Source: DASWJZ01 sp964440525 (GTDB lineage: Bacteria; Pseudomonadota; Alphaproteobacteria; Rhizobiales; Afifellaceae). From it: DNA of 64,000 bases. The notes beneath the pieces are model-generated. The model made no database searches and was not told where the DNA came from. It saw nothing but the letters and a program-made list of their open reading frames with translations. Each line of letters begins with the position of its first letter. Within the stretch, counting starts at the first letter, position 1. The stretch covers positions 7,247 to 71,246 of the forward strand of contig CAYTTC010000007.1 in NCBI GenBank assembly GCA_964440525.1, in the 5' to 3' direction. Of this stretch, positions 24,725 to 34,113 are shown piece after piece. Position numbers and translations under genes: made by a program.

Positions 24725-25598
24725 CGGCTATGTGACGCTGGCCGTCCTGCTGGTAGCCGGATTGCTGGCCGCAATCACCTCCAGCCTCCTGGCGGTTTCG
24801 CGTCCAGCCCTCGGCCTGGCCCGCATCGGCGGCGACGAAGTGGCGGCGGAGGCGCTTCTCGATGGCGGTCTCACGACGGCTGCGTTTCTTCTCTTCGGAG
24901 CGAAAAAAGCGACGGCCTCGGTCGACGACCTTGTGCTGCGTCTGCGCACCGGCGACATCCGCATCGCCGCCACCGACGAGGGCGGGCGCGTCGACCTCAA
25001 TTCGGCCGATCAGCCGTTGCTGGCCGGGCTCTATGCGGCGGCGGGCGGCACGTCGATGAGCGCCCAGGCTTTTGCGGGTAGGGTTGCGGACTGGCGCGAC
25101 GAGGACGGCGATTTGAACGAGGGCGGGGCCGAGGCCGGAAACTACGCGGAGGCGGAGTTGGCCTACGGACCGTCGAACATGGCGTTCCATTCGGTGGAAG
25201 AGTCCCGTTTCCTTCTCGGATTGAGCAAGCGCGACTTCGAACGCCTGGAGCCATTCCTGACCGTTTTCAGCGGCAGCACCAAAATTGACCCGCTCGGCGC
25301 CTCCGAGACGGTCTTGCGCGCAATTCCGGGCGTCGGGCGTCGGGATATGCAGCAATTGATGCAGCTTCGGCGCAAGGGCGGTCAGAATCGCAAGCGCATA
25401 ATCGCGTTGATGCCGAACATTTCGCAGTATCTCCTCGAGGAAAACTCAGGCGTCTATCGGGTCGGCGTGCAGGTGCAGCTGACCAATGGCTTCAGCGACG
25501 CTGTCGAAGCGGTCATTATTGCGCCGCAGGCCGAGGATAGTTCTGTTTACCGGGTCGTGGCATGGTCGAAGCTTGCGTCCGACGCGCGGCCGCAATGA
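24702..25598 (+). CDS. gspK: Minor pseudopilin GspK-like
   Basis: A 298-residue protein with a short leader ending at Gly9 and the helix YVTLAVLLVAGLLAAITSSLL. Glu at +5 is missing, as is usual for GspK. The large soluble domain contains RVDLNSADQPLLAGLYAAAGG, DWRDEDGDLNEGGAE and GASETVLRAIPGVG, typical of GspK with helix-hairpin-helix parts. I chose TTG 24702 because GGAGGAAGGC directly precedes it and no ATG precedes the helix in this frame without running deep into gspJ. The start codon is therefore unusual. Confidence 0.85.
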   Translation: MSRPSKSDGYVTLAVLLVAGLLAAITSSLLAVSRPALGLARIGGDEVAAEALLDGGLTTAAFLLFGAKKATASVDDLVLRLRTGDIRIAATDEGGRVDLNSADQPLLAGLYAAAGGTSMSAQAFAGRVADWRDEDGDLNEGGAEAGNYAEAELAYGPSNMAFHSVEESRFLLGLSKRDFERLEPFLTVFSGSTKIDPLGASETVLRAIPGVGRRDMQQLMQLRRKGGQNRKRIIALMPNISQYLLEENSGVYRVGVQVQLTNGFSDAVEAVIIAPQAEDSSVYRVVAWSKLASDARPQ

Positions 25599-25629
25599 TC
25601 GCTGATAGTCCAAATCGAAATCGCATGCG

Positions 25630-26673
25630 ATGCCGTCCATAACCGGAGCTGCACGGAGCCTCGTCGACGAGCTCACCGCTTTCCTCGAGCCAAAGAGGAC
25701 CGGCGCTCGCCGGCGCAAGCGGCTGATTCTCGTCGAGCGCGGGGACGAGTTCGAATGCTATCGCGTCGGCAGCGGTGGTGTTTCGCTCGTCACAAAAGGC
25801 CGCCTCGACGAGCTGGATACCACCAAGCTTCCCCGCCAGCTGCTTTCTCAGCCGCTCGAGGTGCGGCTCGACGGGAGCCGTGTGCTCAGCAAGATATTGC
25901 GGCTCCCGGCGGCCAGCCGCGGCTATCTCGATCCGATCGTTCGCCACCAGCTCGACCGGGCCACCCCCTGGGCGGCCGACCGGGTCATCTTCGACTACGT
26001 GATCGCGGACGACGAGCCGACGGTTGACGGTCAGATCGCGGTGCGTCTCGTCGCAACTGCGCGCGATGTCCTCGACGGCGTGATGAGCCGGCTCACGGCG
26101 GCGGGAATCGAGGCCGACGTGGTGGGCACGTCGGAGGATCCGATCGATCGCCCAAGCGCGGTGAACTTGTTGCAGGCCGAACGCTCCGGGCCACGCGCAC
26201 TGCTCCGCCGCAAGGTGGAGGCCGCGCTCATCGCCATTTTCCTGATCGGTGTCAGCCTGAGCGCCCTCACCGGATGGCGGCTCTACGCGCTGCACGCGAC
26301 GGCGGCAGAGGTGCAGGCCGAAACCGACGCGGTGCGCGCGCAGATCGAGTCGGCACGCGCCGGAATGAGCCTTTCCGACAGCCGTCAGCGGCTTGTGGCG
26401 CAGAAGCAGGATGAGATCCCGTTGGTGGTTCTCATCGACAAGCTTTCGCAGACCGTTCCGACCAACACATATCTTACCGAGCTCAGCGTCACGGACGGGG
26501 AAGTTCACCTGGTCGGACTTACGAGCGATGCTCCGGCCCTGATCGAAACCCTGGAGGCCGCCGACAATCTCTCCGACGTGCGCTTTGTCGCGCCGACGAT
26601 GCGCGACGAGGGAGCGACCCAGGATCGCTTCGAAATCGCCGCACGCATCGTGCCTTCGGTTGCGGGGAACTGA
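25630..26673 (+). CDS. gspL: GspL/PilN-like type II secretion protein
   Basis: A 347-residue bitopic protein. The N-terminal cytoplasmic part (residues 1-195; LPAASRGYLDPIVRHQLDRATPW) is GspL/PilM-like and should contact GspE. One membrane helix lies near residues 200-220 (LIAIFLIGVSLSALTGWRLYAL), followed by a coiled coil and a PilN-like periplasmic fold (VPTNTYLTELSVTDGEVHLVG). It sits 31 bases after gspK and 4 bases before gspM, the standard L-M order. Confidence 0.82.
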   Translation: MPSITGAARSLVDELTAFLEPKRTGARRRKRLILVERGDEFECYRVGSGGVSLVTKGRLDELDTTKLPRQLLSQPLEVRLDGSRVLSKILRLPAASRGYLDPIVRHQLDRATPWAADRVIFDYVIADDEPTVDGQIAVRLVATARDVLDGVMSRLTAAGIEADVVGTSEDPIDRPSAVNLLQAERSGPRALLRRKVEAALIAIFLIGVSLSALTGWRLYALHATAAEVQAETDAVRAQIESARAGMSLSDSRQRLVAQKQDEIPLVVLIDKLSQTVPTNTYLTELSVTDGEVHLVGLTSDAPALIETLEAADNLSDVRFVAPTMRDEGATQDRFEIAARIVPSVAGN

Positions 26674-26677
26674 CGCA

Positions 26678-27229
26678 ATGGCCATCGCACCGATCGGAAG
26701 CCCGCGGCGGATCGTCGCCCTCCTCGTCGTTTCGCTGATGATCATCATTCCGGCGCTCTGGATCGCGTGGAGCCTTAGCGCGGCGTTGGCCGTTGCCGAG
26801 TCGATTACGGATCAGTCGGAGACGCTGGCGTCTCTACAGTCGCGGCTCTCGGCGCTTGCAGCGGGTTCGAAGGGCGCTCAGGCCAATTCAGCGAGCGTCT
26901 ATCTGCCTGGCAAAACACCTGCAATTGCCGGTGCCGCGCTGCAACGAATAGTGGCGAACACCATCGAGGGAGCCGGCGGCCGACTGGCCGAGAGCGAAAT
27001 CTCGCGCTCCGAGTCTGCCGAGGAGGAGCCTGGAGTGGTGAAGCTGCGGGTGTCGTTCGATACCGACATCGTCAACCTGCAGCGCATCATCTTCGGGCTG
27101 GAGACCGGCGCGCCGATCCTGATGCTGCAAGCAGTCACTGTCGAGGCCGCGGAAACCGCTGGCGCCTCCGAAGGCGAGAGCCCTGGGCTGAGCGTCGTCC
27201 TGCTGGTGCAGGGCTATTGGGAGACGTAG
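26678..27229 (+). CDS. gspM: GspM-like type II secretion protein
   Basis: A 183-residue protein with one N-terminal membrane helix (residues 11-35, IVALLVVSLMIIIPALWIAW), a helical stalk and a ferredoxin-like periplasmic domain (LQRIVANTIEGAGGRLAES, VSFDTDIVNLQRIIFGLETGAP). This is the GspM/PilO architecture. ATG 26678 lies a few bases after the gspL stop. It should pair with the GspL-like protein in the inner-membrane platform. Confidence 0.8.
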   Translation: MAIAPIGSPRRIVALLVVSLMIIIPALWIAWSLSAALAVAESITDQSETLASLQSRLSALAAGSKGAQANSASVYLPGKTPAIAGAALQRIVANTIEGAGGRLAESEISRSESAEEEPGVVKLRVSFDTDIVNLQRIIFGLETGAPILMLQAVTVEAAETAGASEGESPGLSVVLLVQGYWET

Positions 27230-27231
27230 CG

Positions 27232-27939
27232 ATGCGAGGATCGCCATTCCCTCTCGCCCTTCTCGTCCTGCTCGGGACGCTCCACCTTTCGTTGGCCCAG
27301 GAAGCAGTCGAGCAGCCGCCCCCCGCGCTCAATCCCAATCCGCTTTCCGGCCTCGATCTGGAGAGCCTGACTGCAACGCGTTCGCTTCCGCTGTTCACGC
27401 CGTCCAGGACCGCGCCGCCGACGGTCGAGGAGGCGGTCGAGGCGGAGGTTGCGCCAATTGAGCCGCCGGTGGGCCCGGAACAACCGCCGCCCTCGGTCCA
27501 GCTCGTTGGGATCGTGCTGACGGAATCGACCGAGACGGCCCTGCTGCTCGATCCGACAAGCAACGAAGTCCACCGCCTCACCTCGGGCGAGGAATATGAC
27601 GGCTGGCTCTTGAAGATCGTGGACGCGCGCTCAGTGGAGCTCCGCAGCGGCGATCGAGTCGAGGGGCTCAAGATGTTCGAGTCATTCCCCGCTCCGCAGC
27701 CTCTGGACGGCATGCCAATGGACATCCCCATCGACGGTATACCGCCGGACATGGAGATGCAGCCTGGAACGGAAGAGTTTCCCCTGGAGGAATCGACGGG
27801 TGCTCTCAATCCCGACGAACTGCCGCCTGACACTGCACCCGCCACGGAATTCGCCCCGGAGCTTGGCGGCGCGCAGATACCCGAAGAGGGACCGCTGCCT
27901 CCTGACATTGAGCCGAACGCCGGCCAGATCAATCCCTAG
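27232..27939 (+). CDS. GspC/PilP-like periplasmic type II secretion protein
   Basis: A 235-residue exported protein. Residues 1-22 form a signal peptide or short anchor (PFPLALLVLLGTLHLSLAQ). A Pro-rich stretch leads to residues 85-150 (VQLVGIVLTESTETALLLDP, then SNEVHRLTSGEEYDGWLL), which resembles the homology region of GspC and PilP. That region binds the N0 domain of the secretin. The C-terminal 90 residues are Pro/Glu/Met-rich and probably unstructured, with no PDZ domain. It starts three bases after gspM. NCBI-style names for such proteins include 'type II secretion system protein N'. I prefer a GspC-like role. Confidence 0.7.
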   Translation: MRGSPFPLALLVLLGTLHLSLAQEAVEQPPPALNPNPLSGLDLESLTATRSLPLFTPSRTAPPTVEEAVEAEVAPIEPPVGPEQPPPSVQLVGIVLTESTETALLLDPTSNEVHRLTSGEEYDGWLLKIVDARSVELRSGDRVEGLKMFESFPAPQPLDGMPMDIPIDGIPPDMEMQPGTEEFPLEESTGALNPDELPPDTAPATEFAPELGGAQIPEEGPLPPDIEPNAGQINP

Positions 27940-27976
27940 GGCAATATCGCCAAGACGGTTGCGTCGCAGGCCGCCG

Positions 27977-29683
27977 TCAGGTGGTCACGCGCAGCACCTC
28001 TTCGATCGACGTCACGCCGGCGCGGAATTTCGCGAAGCCGTCTTCCAGCATCGTGGTCATGCCGCTGGCCCGCGCGTGCTCCTGAATCTCGGTAATGTCG
28101 AGCCGGCGTTTGATGAGGCTGCGAAGCGTGTTGTCGAGCCGTAACACTTCGAATATCCCGATACGGCCGCGATAGCCCGTGCGCCCGCACCAGCTGCACC
28201 CCGGTGCTACTTGAAAGATTTCGCCCGGGCGCAACGTCAGGAGTCCCTTCTCGACCAGCGTCTTTGCAGCCGCGGGAGGCTGGCTGGTCGGCATGCGGCA
28301 ACGCTCGCACAATTTGCGCACAAGCCGTTGACCCACCACACAGCGAAGCGACGAGACGAGGAGGAAATCCTCGACCCCGAGATCGATCAGCCGGATCACC
28401 GCATCGGCAGCACTGTTCGTATGTAGTGTGGTCAGCACCAGATGCCCGGTGAGCGCCGCCTGAATGGCAATCGTAGCGGTCGCGTGGTCGCGCATCTCTC
28501 CGACCATCATCACGTCGGGGTCATGGCGCAGAAACGAGCGCAGCGCCGACGCAAAGGTAAGATCGATCGACGGCTTCACCTGTGTCTGGTGGATGCCGGG
28601 AATCTGATACTCGATCGGATCCTCGATCGTCATGATTTTGCGTTCTGGATCGTTGAGCGTCGATAGCGCTGCCGCGAGGGTCGTCGTCTTGCCGCTACCG
28701 GTCGGCCCGGACACCACGATGAGGCCGTGCGGCTCCGCCAGCTCTTCGGCGAATGCCTTGAGATCGGCGGGGGACATGCCGAGGCGCGACAGATCGAGCG
28801 TGCTTGCCTCCTTCACGAGAATTCGGATGACGACGGCCTCACCATGCAGCGTCGGCATCGTCGCGATGCGCAAATCCGCCTCGTTCCCACCGACGCGTGC
28901 GCGTGCGCGTCCATCCTGCGGCAGGCGGCGTTCGGCGATGTTGAGGCCGGCAAGGATCTTCACGCGCGAAACGACGGCACGCGCCATGCGGGCGGGCAGC
29001 AGTTGATGGAGGCGCAGCACGCCATCGACCCGCATGCGCACACGCACACCATCGCGCGCCGGCTCGATATGGATGTCGGTGGCCGAGAGGTTGACGGCGG
29101 TCTCCAACATTCCGTCGACAGCGTGCACGACCGGCGCGCCGCTCGCCAGATCCTGCAGGCGCTCAAGATTCTCCTCCGCGCCGCTGTCAGTGTCGTCGAG
29201 CGAGGGCGGAGCCACCGCCTCTCCGTTGGCGGAGTCGAGCGGACCGCTGCCCTGCTCGAACAACACGGCAAGCTCGTCGAATGCCGCTACCCGCAGTGCC
29301 ACCGGCTCGCCTAGCGCCACCATGACCGCGCGAATCGCTTCGTCACGCGTCGGATCGCCGACCGCCAGCGTGGTCTGCTCTTCGTCGACAAACGGAAAAA
29401 TCCAGGCCTCGCGGAGGAACCGCCGCGAAAGACCGCGGAACAGATCAGACCGATAGTGGATCTGCTCGGCCCGGACGCGCGGCAGATTGTGGAAAATTGC
29501 AATTGCGTCCGCCAGCTCGCCACCTGGCAGCGCGCCGGTCTCCCAAAGATCGTGATAGTGGTCGCGGCCGGCGGCGATGCTGCGGTCGACAGCCAACCAA
29601 TCGACCCGGTCCTTAACCGGCGCGCTCTCTCGCAGATAGGCGAGGAACGCCCCGTTCGGGCCGGAAGTATAACTCCCAAGCAT
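27977..29683 (-). CDS. gspE: Type II secretion ATPase GspE
   Basis: A 568-residue hexameric ATPase that powers pseudopilus assembly. After an N-terminal domain (residues 1-150) come the Asp box (ATDIHIEPARDGVRVRMRVD), Walker A GPTGSGKTTT, the His box, Walker B region DPDVMMVGEMRD, and a tetracysteine zinc site (CERCR with CSWCGRTGYRGR). I chose ATG 29683, with GGAG seven bases upstream; TTG 29686 is also possible. The gene is inverted relative to all other gsp genes, convergent with the GspC-like gene and divergent from gspD. The 296 bases between gspE and gspD probably hold promoters for both. Confidence 0.93.
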   Translation of the reverse strand: MLGSYTSGPNGAFLAYLRESAPVKDRVDWLAVDRSIAAGRDHYHDLWETGALPGGELADAIAIFHNLPRVRAEQIHYRSDLFRGLSRRFLREAWIFPFVDEEQTTLAVGDPTRDEAIRAVMVALGEPVALRVAAFDELAVLFEQGSGPLDSANGEAVAPPSLDDTDSGAEENLERLQDLASGAPVVHAVDGMLETAVNLSATDIHIEPARDGVRVRMRVDGVLRLHQLLPARMARAVVSRVKILAGLNIAERRLPQDGRARARVGGNEADLRIATMPTLHGEAVVIRILVKEASTLDLSRLGMSPADLKAFAEELAEPHGLIVVSGPTGSGKTTTLAAALSTLNDPERKIMTIEDPIEYQIPGIHQTQVKPSIDLTFASALRSFLRHDPDVMMVGEMRDHATATIAIQAALTGHLVLTTLHTNSAADAVIRLIDLGVEDFLLVSSLRCVVGQRLVRKLCERCRMPTSQPPAAAKTLVEKGLLTLRPGEIFQVAPGCSWCGRTGYRGRIGIFEVLRLDNTLRSLIKRRLDITEIQEHARASGMTTMLEDGFAKFRAGVTSIEEVLRVTT

Positions 29684-29982
29684 CAACGCACTCCGAATTG
29701 GCTCCCCGCAGCCTCGGCCATAAAGATTAGCTTGCAGTTAGCACGCCACAAAGCCCATCTTCACGCAAAATGGCGGCTAATAGTGTTTTCGATTCGACCA
29801 GACGCGGCGGAGGAAGGGTCAGTGATGGCCAGCCCTTACGCCGGGACCGGGGGATGTGGGCGGGATTGTTGGCTCGCGGACCCTGCTCGTCACGTCATTC
29901 GGTAGTGGAGGCGGGCTCTTTGCCGGCGAAATTGAGCCGGAAGACTGCCTCAGCAATGACGGCCGCAGGTGGAGGTGCGTTC

Positions 29983-32151
29983 ATGTCTCCCCTGAGGAGA
30001 AGTTTTCCCCCGCTTTTGTTGCTCGTGGCGACGCTGCTTCTTAGCGCGTGCGCAGCGCCCGGCCCGCGCGGCGGACTTGGTGGCTTGTCCTCGATCTTCA
30101 ATGAGGATTTGTCGGCGCGTCAGCCACGCGACGCGGCGCCCGCTACGCAGGGCGAGGTTGTGGTGCTTGGCACAGGCGAAGCCGTCTATCGAGGATCCGG
30201 GCAAGAAGGACAGGGGGCGGGACAGACGGTCTCCAGCTTCGAGCCCGGCGAGTTCAGCCTAAACTTCGAGAACGCCGATATTCGCGAGGTGGTGCAATCC
30301 ATCCTCGGAAATGCGCTCGGCGAAACCTACGTGGTCGATCCGAATGTCGCCGGCTCCGTGACGATTTCGTCGGCGCGTCCTTTGACGCGAGACGATCTGT
30401 TGCCGGTCCTCGAGGTCATTCTACAGTTGAATGGTGCTACCCTCATTCGCGACGGGGCGAGCTACCGGGTCACGCTGGAGGGATCCGGGGTCGCCGGGAC
30501 GACCGATGTCGGGGAAGCGCAGCCCGGCTACGGCATTTCGATCCTGCCGCTCCGTCACATCTCGGCGCAGACCCTGATCAGCCTGATCGATGGCTTTGGC
30601 GTGCGCCCCGGCTCGGTCCGGGCAGAGAGGGCGCGCAATCTTCTCATCGTCTTGGGGAACAGTGCGGATCGGAAGGCCGCCATCGAGACCGCGCTCACCT
30701 TCGATGCGGACTGGATGCAGGACCAGTCCGTTGCCGTCCTGCCGCTGCGGCATGTCAAGCCGGAGGCGATCATCCCGGAACTCGAGCGCATCTTCTCTTC
30801 GCGTGACGGGGGTGTTGGTTCGGACCTCGTGCAATTCATGCCCATGCAGCGCCTGCGAGCGATTCTCGTCGTGTCGCCGCGGCACAGCGTGATCGAAAAC
30901 GCGCGAATGTGGGTGCAGCGCCTCGACACCGACGATCCCGACCTTACGGCCAACGTTCAAGTCTATCGCGTGAAGTATCGCGACGCGCGCAAGCTCGCTG
31001 ATCTGCTCAACAACCTTTTCTCCGGCCAAGGCGGAGCCGGGCCTGAATCATCGTCCAATCAGATCGAGCCGGGCGGCGAACCAGTCACCGCCGAGGGGGT
31101 GACGTCCGGGTTCGGCCAGAACGAAGGCCAGGACCCAAGTCAGGGCCAGGACCAAGGCCAGGGTCAGGATCTCATTGCTGGCGGGGCCGAGCCGCAGGGG
31201 GTCAGTCCTATCATCGTCGGTGAACCGCAGGGGCAGGAGGCCCCGGCGGGTGGCGCGGTCCGCATCCAGGCCGACGTGGCCAACAATTCGCTGGTGATCT
31301 ACGCCAACCTCGAAATGCGCCAGCAGATCATAAGAGCGCTGGAGAGTATCGACGTTCCCCAGCTGCAGGTGGCGATCAATGTCACGATGGCGGAAATCCG
31401 TCTGACCGATGAGCTGCGCTACGGCATCCAATACTTCCTCAAGAGCGAGAGAGTCGGATTGGGGAAGGACAATGGAATAGCCACCTTGTTCAGCGGCCTG
31501 ACGACCGCCATCGGCCAGACCGCTCCCGGCTTCAATTTCGTATTGGGTAGCACCCGGAGTCCCGACCTCATTATCGATGCCTTCGATGGCATCACCGACG
31601 TGCAGGTGCTGTCGTCGCCTTCGCTCGTCGTGGTCGAGAACGAGACGGCGAAGTTTCAGGTCGGCGATCAGATACCGATCGTCACACGCACGGTGACCTC
31701 GGTCACGGACCCCGAAGCGCCGGTCTCCAACGAGGTCGAATATCGGGATACCGGCATCATCCTGAACATCAAGCCGCGCATCGCCGAGAACGGTGTCGTG
31801 ACTCTGGAAGTAGGCCAGGAGATATCGAATGTGGCATCGGGCGGTAACAGCCTGACACCGGTCATCTCCACCCGTACCATCAAGAGCTCGATCGCGGTGA
31901 TTGATGGCCAGACGGTCTTGCTCGGCGGCCTCATCAGCGAGGCGGGCACGCGCGATCGAGCCGGCATTCCCGGGCTCAGCCGTATCCGAGGCATCGGTGG
32001 GTTGTTTGGACAAAGGAGCACTTTCAACAACCGCACCGAGCTGATCATCCTCATCCGGCCCTCGGTCATCCGCGGCAGCGAAGACGCGCAGCACGTGGCG
32101 GAGGAGTTGCGGGCGCGGCTCTGGGGCCTGGGGGCGTCGCAGGCGCGTTGA
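29983..32151 (+). CDS. gspD: Type II secretion secretin GspD (lipoprotein type)
   Basis: A 722-residue outer-membrane secretin. ATG 29983 follows GGAGG and starts a lipoprotein signal peptide with lipobox LLLSAC (SFPPLLLLVATLLLSAC), so the N-terminal Cys is probably lipidated. The N0 domain starts FSLNFENADIREVVQSILGN; N1-N3 repeats follow (PLRHISAQTLISLIDGFGV, LPLRHVKPEAIIPELERI). Around residues 360-420 lies a Gln/Gly-rich insert (GQNEGQDPSQGQDQGQGQ). The C-terminal secretin domain has VLSSPSLVVVENETAKFQVG and VLLGGLISE. In-frame upstream ATGs are unlikely. The stop overlaps the prepilin peptidase start. Confidence 0.93.
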   Translation: MSPLRRSFPPLLLLVATLLLSACAAPGPRGGLGGLSSIFNEDLSARQPRDAAPATQGEVVVLGTGEAVYRGSGQEGQGAGQTVSSFEPGEFSLNFENADIREVVQSILGNALGETYVVDPNVAGSVTISSARPLTRDDLLPVLEVILQLNGATLIRDGASYRVTLEGSGVAGTTDVGEAQPGYGISILPLRHISAQTLISLIDGFGVRPGSVRAERARNLLIVLGNSADRKAAIETALTFDADWMQDQSVAVLPLRHVKPEAIIPELERIFSSRDGGVGSDLVQFMPMQRLRAILVVSPRHSVIENARMWVQRLDTDDPDLTANVQVYRVKYRDARKLADLLNNLFSGQGGAGPESSSNQIEPGGEPVTAEGVTSGFGQNEGQDPSQGQDQGQGQDLIAGGAEPQGVSPIIVGEPQGQEAPAGGAVRIQADVANNSLVIYANLEMRQQIIRALESIDVPQLQVAINVTMAEIRLTDELRYGIQYFLKSERVGLGKDNGIATLFSGLTTAIGQTAPGFNFVLGSTRSPDLIIDAFDGITDVQVLSSPSLVVVENETAKFQVGDQIPIVTRTVTSVTDPEAPVSNEVEYRDTGIILNIKPRIAENGVVTLEVGQEISNVASGGNSLTPVISTRTIKSSIAVIDGQTVLLGGLISEAGTRDRAGIPGLSRIRGIGGLFGQRSTFNNRTELIILIRPSVIRGSEDAQHVAEELRARLWGLGASQAR

Positions 32152-32726
32152 TGGGGCCTCTTGCAGGCCGGCAATTCAACATCGCGGCCGCGGCTGTCTC
32201 TGCACTCATCGGCGTTGCCGTCGGCTGGGCGCTTGCCGAGCCGTATCAGATCGCCGCGTCGGCCTTCCTCGCTGGCACGATGGGCGCCATCGCATTTGAG
32301 GATTGGCGGCGCCTGAGGGTGCCGGATGCGTGGAATTTGCTCGCTGCGCTCGGCGGATTCGTTGTCGTCTTGCTGGATGCATGGTCGTGGGGCGGGGATC
32401 TGCTCGCAGCGCTCGGATGGCCCGCGATTTCTATGATCCTATGCGGAGGCGCGTTCTATCTGCTGCGCGAGGTTTTTTTCCGCCTGCGGGGGATCGAGGG
32501 GCTGGGATTTGGCGACGTAAAGCTCGCGGCCACCGGCGGAATCTGGCTCGGATGGGAGCTTTTTCCGGTGGCCGTGATGATCGCTGCGGTTGGAGCCATC
32601 GTCTGGATCGTTGTCGCCGTCGCTCTTCGTCGGGGATGGCCGCGCGAGCGAAAAATACCGTTCGCCGCGTTCCTGGCGCCAGCGATCTGGTTTTGTTGGG
32701 TCTACGCGAGAATGGCGCAGATCTGA
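32151..32726 (+). CDS. Prepilin peptidase, short form (A24 family)
   Basis: A 191-residue polytopic membrane protease that would cleave the leaders of the five pseudopilins. The two aspartate motifs are AIAFEDWRRLRVPDAWN and GLGFGDVKLAATGG (GxGDVK). The N-terminal cytoplasmic methyltransferase domain with its four Cys, present in classical PilD/GspO, is absent, so this is the short CpaA/TadV-like type. ATG 32151 overlaps the gspD stop by one base. TTG 32148 is an alternative. Confidence 0.85.
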   Translation: MGPLAGRQFNIAAAAVSALIGVAVGWALAEPYQIAASAFLAGTMGAIAFEDWRRLRVPDAWNLLAALGGFVVVLLDAWSWGGDLLAALGWPAISMILCGGAFYLLREVFFRLRGIEGLGFGDVKLAATGGIWLGWELFPVAVMIAAVGAIVWIVVAVALRRGWPRERKIPFAAFLAPAIWFCWVYARMAQI

Positions 32727-32727
32727 T

Positions 32728-33765
32728 TCAGGCGGGGACGGCGATGTCGCGGAAGGGGATCAGGCGCTTCTTGCCCTCGTCCCAGAGCACAAGCCGCACG
32801 CAGCCGAGGCTTTTCCAGAGCGTCAGCCGCCCGACCTCGTTCAGCTCGGGATGGTCGCGCATCACCTGCGGCAGGCGGTAGTAAGGAATCCGGCTGGCGA
32901 GATGATGAATGTGGTGGATGCCGATATTGGCGGTGAACCATCGGAGCACGCCCGGAAGATCGTAGTGCGAGCTGCCATGCAGCGCCGCCTCGTGCATGTT
33001 CCATTCCTTGTCCGGGTCCCAGACGGTCTCCTCGAACTGGTGCTGGACATAGAACAGCCAGACGCCGATCGAAGCCGCCAGCAGCGTGACGGGAAGGTGG
33101 AGCAGCAGGAACGGTCCGATGCCGAGCAGCCAGATCGCGCCGCCGACAAGAACGGCAATCGCGGCGTTGGTGGCCATGGTGCTGATCCAGGGCTGCCATC
33201 CGGCGCGGAGCAGCCCGATCGGCAGCCGGTTCTGCACTAAGAACAGATACGCCGGCCCAAGACCGAAAATCACCAGCGGATGCCGGTAGAGGCGGTAGCG
33301 GAATCGGCTCCAGCGGGAAAGCGCCAGATACTCCGCGACCGTCAGGGTCTCGACATCGCCCATGCCGCGCTTGTCGAGATTGCCCGATCCGCTGTGGTGA
33401 GCGGCGTGGGTGCGGCGCCAGTAATCGTAGGGCGTGAGCGTAAAGACCCCGATGACGCGGCCGACCCAATCGTTGACGCGGCGGGTGCGGAAGAAGGCGC
33501 CGTGGCCGCAATCGTGCTGGATCATGAAGAGCCGCACGAGGAATCCGGCGGTCGGCACGGCGAGAACGAGATAGAGCCAGAATTGGCCAAGGGACAGCGC
33601 CGCCCACATCAGCGTCCAGGCGAGCGCCAGAGGCGCCGCAGTGATCAGGATTTCGACGAGGCTCCGCGTGGGGCTTGGGTCACGGTAGGATGCGAGAGAC
33701 TTGGTCAGGGAACGCGCGTCGATCTCGGTCTTGGTCAACTCGCCCGCGGGACCTGCTCTCGGCAT
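32728..33765 (-). CDS. Membrane fatty acid desaturase
   Basis: A 345-residue integral membrane di-iron desaturase. Three His boxes are clear: HDCGH (about residue 100), HAAHH (about 138) and HHIHH (about 275). Several membrane segments lie between them (TLMWAALSLGQFWLYLVLAV, GPFLLLHLPVTLLAASIGVW). Such enzymes introduce double bonds into membrane acyl chains; the position specificity cannot be read from the sequence. ATG 33765 follows GGAGAG; an in-frame ATG 231 bases upstream is not supported. It stands alone, with its 3' end one base from the prepilin peptidase 3' end. Confidence 0.9.
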   Translation of the reverse strand: MPRAGPAGELTKTEIDARSLTKSLASYRDPSPTRSLVEILITAAPLALAWTLMWAALSLGQFWLYLVLAVPTAGFLVRLFMIQHDCGHGAFFRTRRVNDWVGRVIGVFTLTPYDYWRRTHAAHHSGSGNLDKRGMGDVETLTVAEYLALSRWSRFRYRLYRHPLVIFGLGPAYLFLVQNRLPIGLLRAGWQPWISTMATNAAIAVLVGGAIWLLGIGPFLLLHLPVTLLAASIGVWLFYVQHQFEETVWDPDKEWNMHEAALHGSSHYDLPGVLRWFTANIGIHHIHHLASRIPYYRLPQVMRDHPELNEVGRLTLWKSLGCVRLVLWDEGKKRLIPFRDIAVPA

Positions 33766-34113
33766 CCGGCTCTCCGTCTCTCTAGCGACAATCGAGACGG
33801 CGCGTTTCCGAGCAGCTCGCGAATCGTCTGATTTTTCAGCAATAACACGCGCTTCCCTGCAAATCAGTGACGGCGCGTTCGGCTCATCGTTCAGTTGGAA
33901 ACAATGTAGGTCATCGTACGAAAATATACAAACGAGCCTCCGCCGAGAGCTCCGACCAGGTGCCGGCGGAGAGTTTTCCAGGCTGATGCGTTGCATCCTT
34001 TCGCGCGGCGATCACGGCCACGCGGCCGGCGCAGGTCGCATCCCGTGCAGATTCAGTTTTCGTTTACACTTTGCCAAATTGGGAACCGGCCGGTCCGCAG
34101 CAAAAAAAATGGA
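33766..34113. other. Intergenic region without recognised gene
   Basis: These 348 bases lie between the start of the desaturase gene and the end of the HupE-like gene. Reading frames here show no family similarity and have no good start sites. The stretch near 33895-33945 is richer in A/T than its surroundings and probably holds the desaturase promoter. No repeat, tRNA or clear hairpin terminator was found. Confidence 0.5.
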
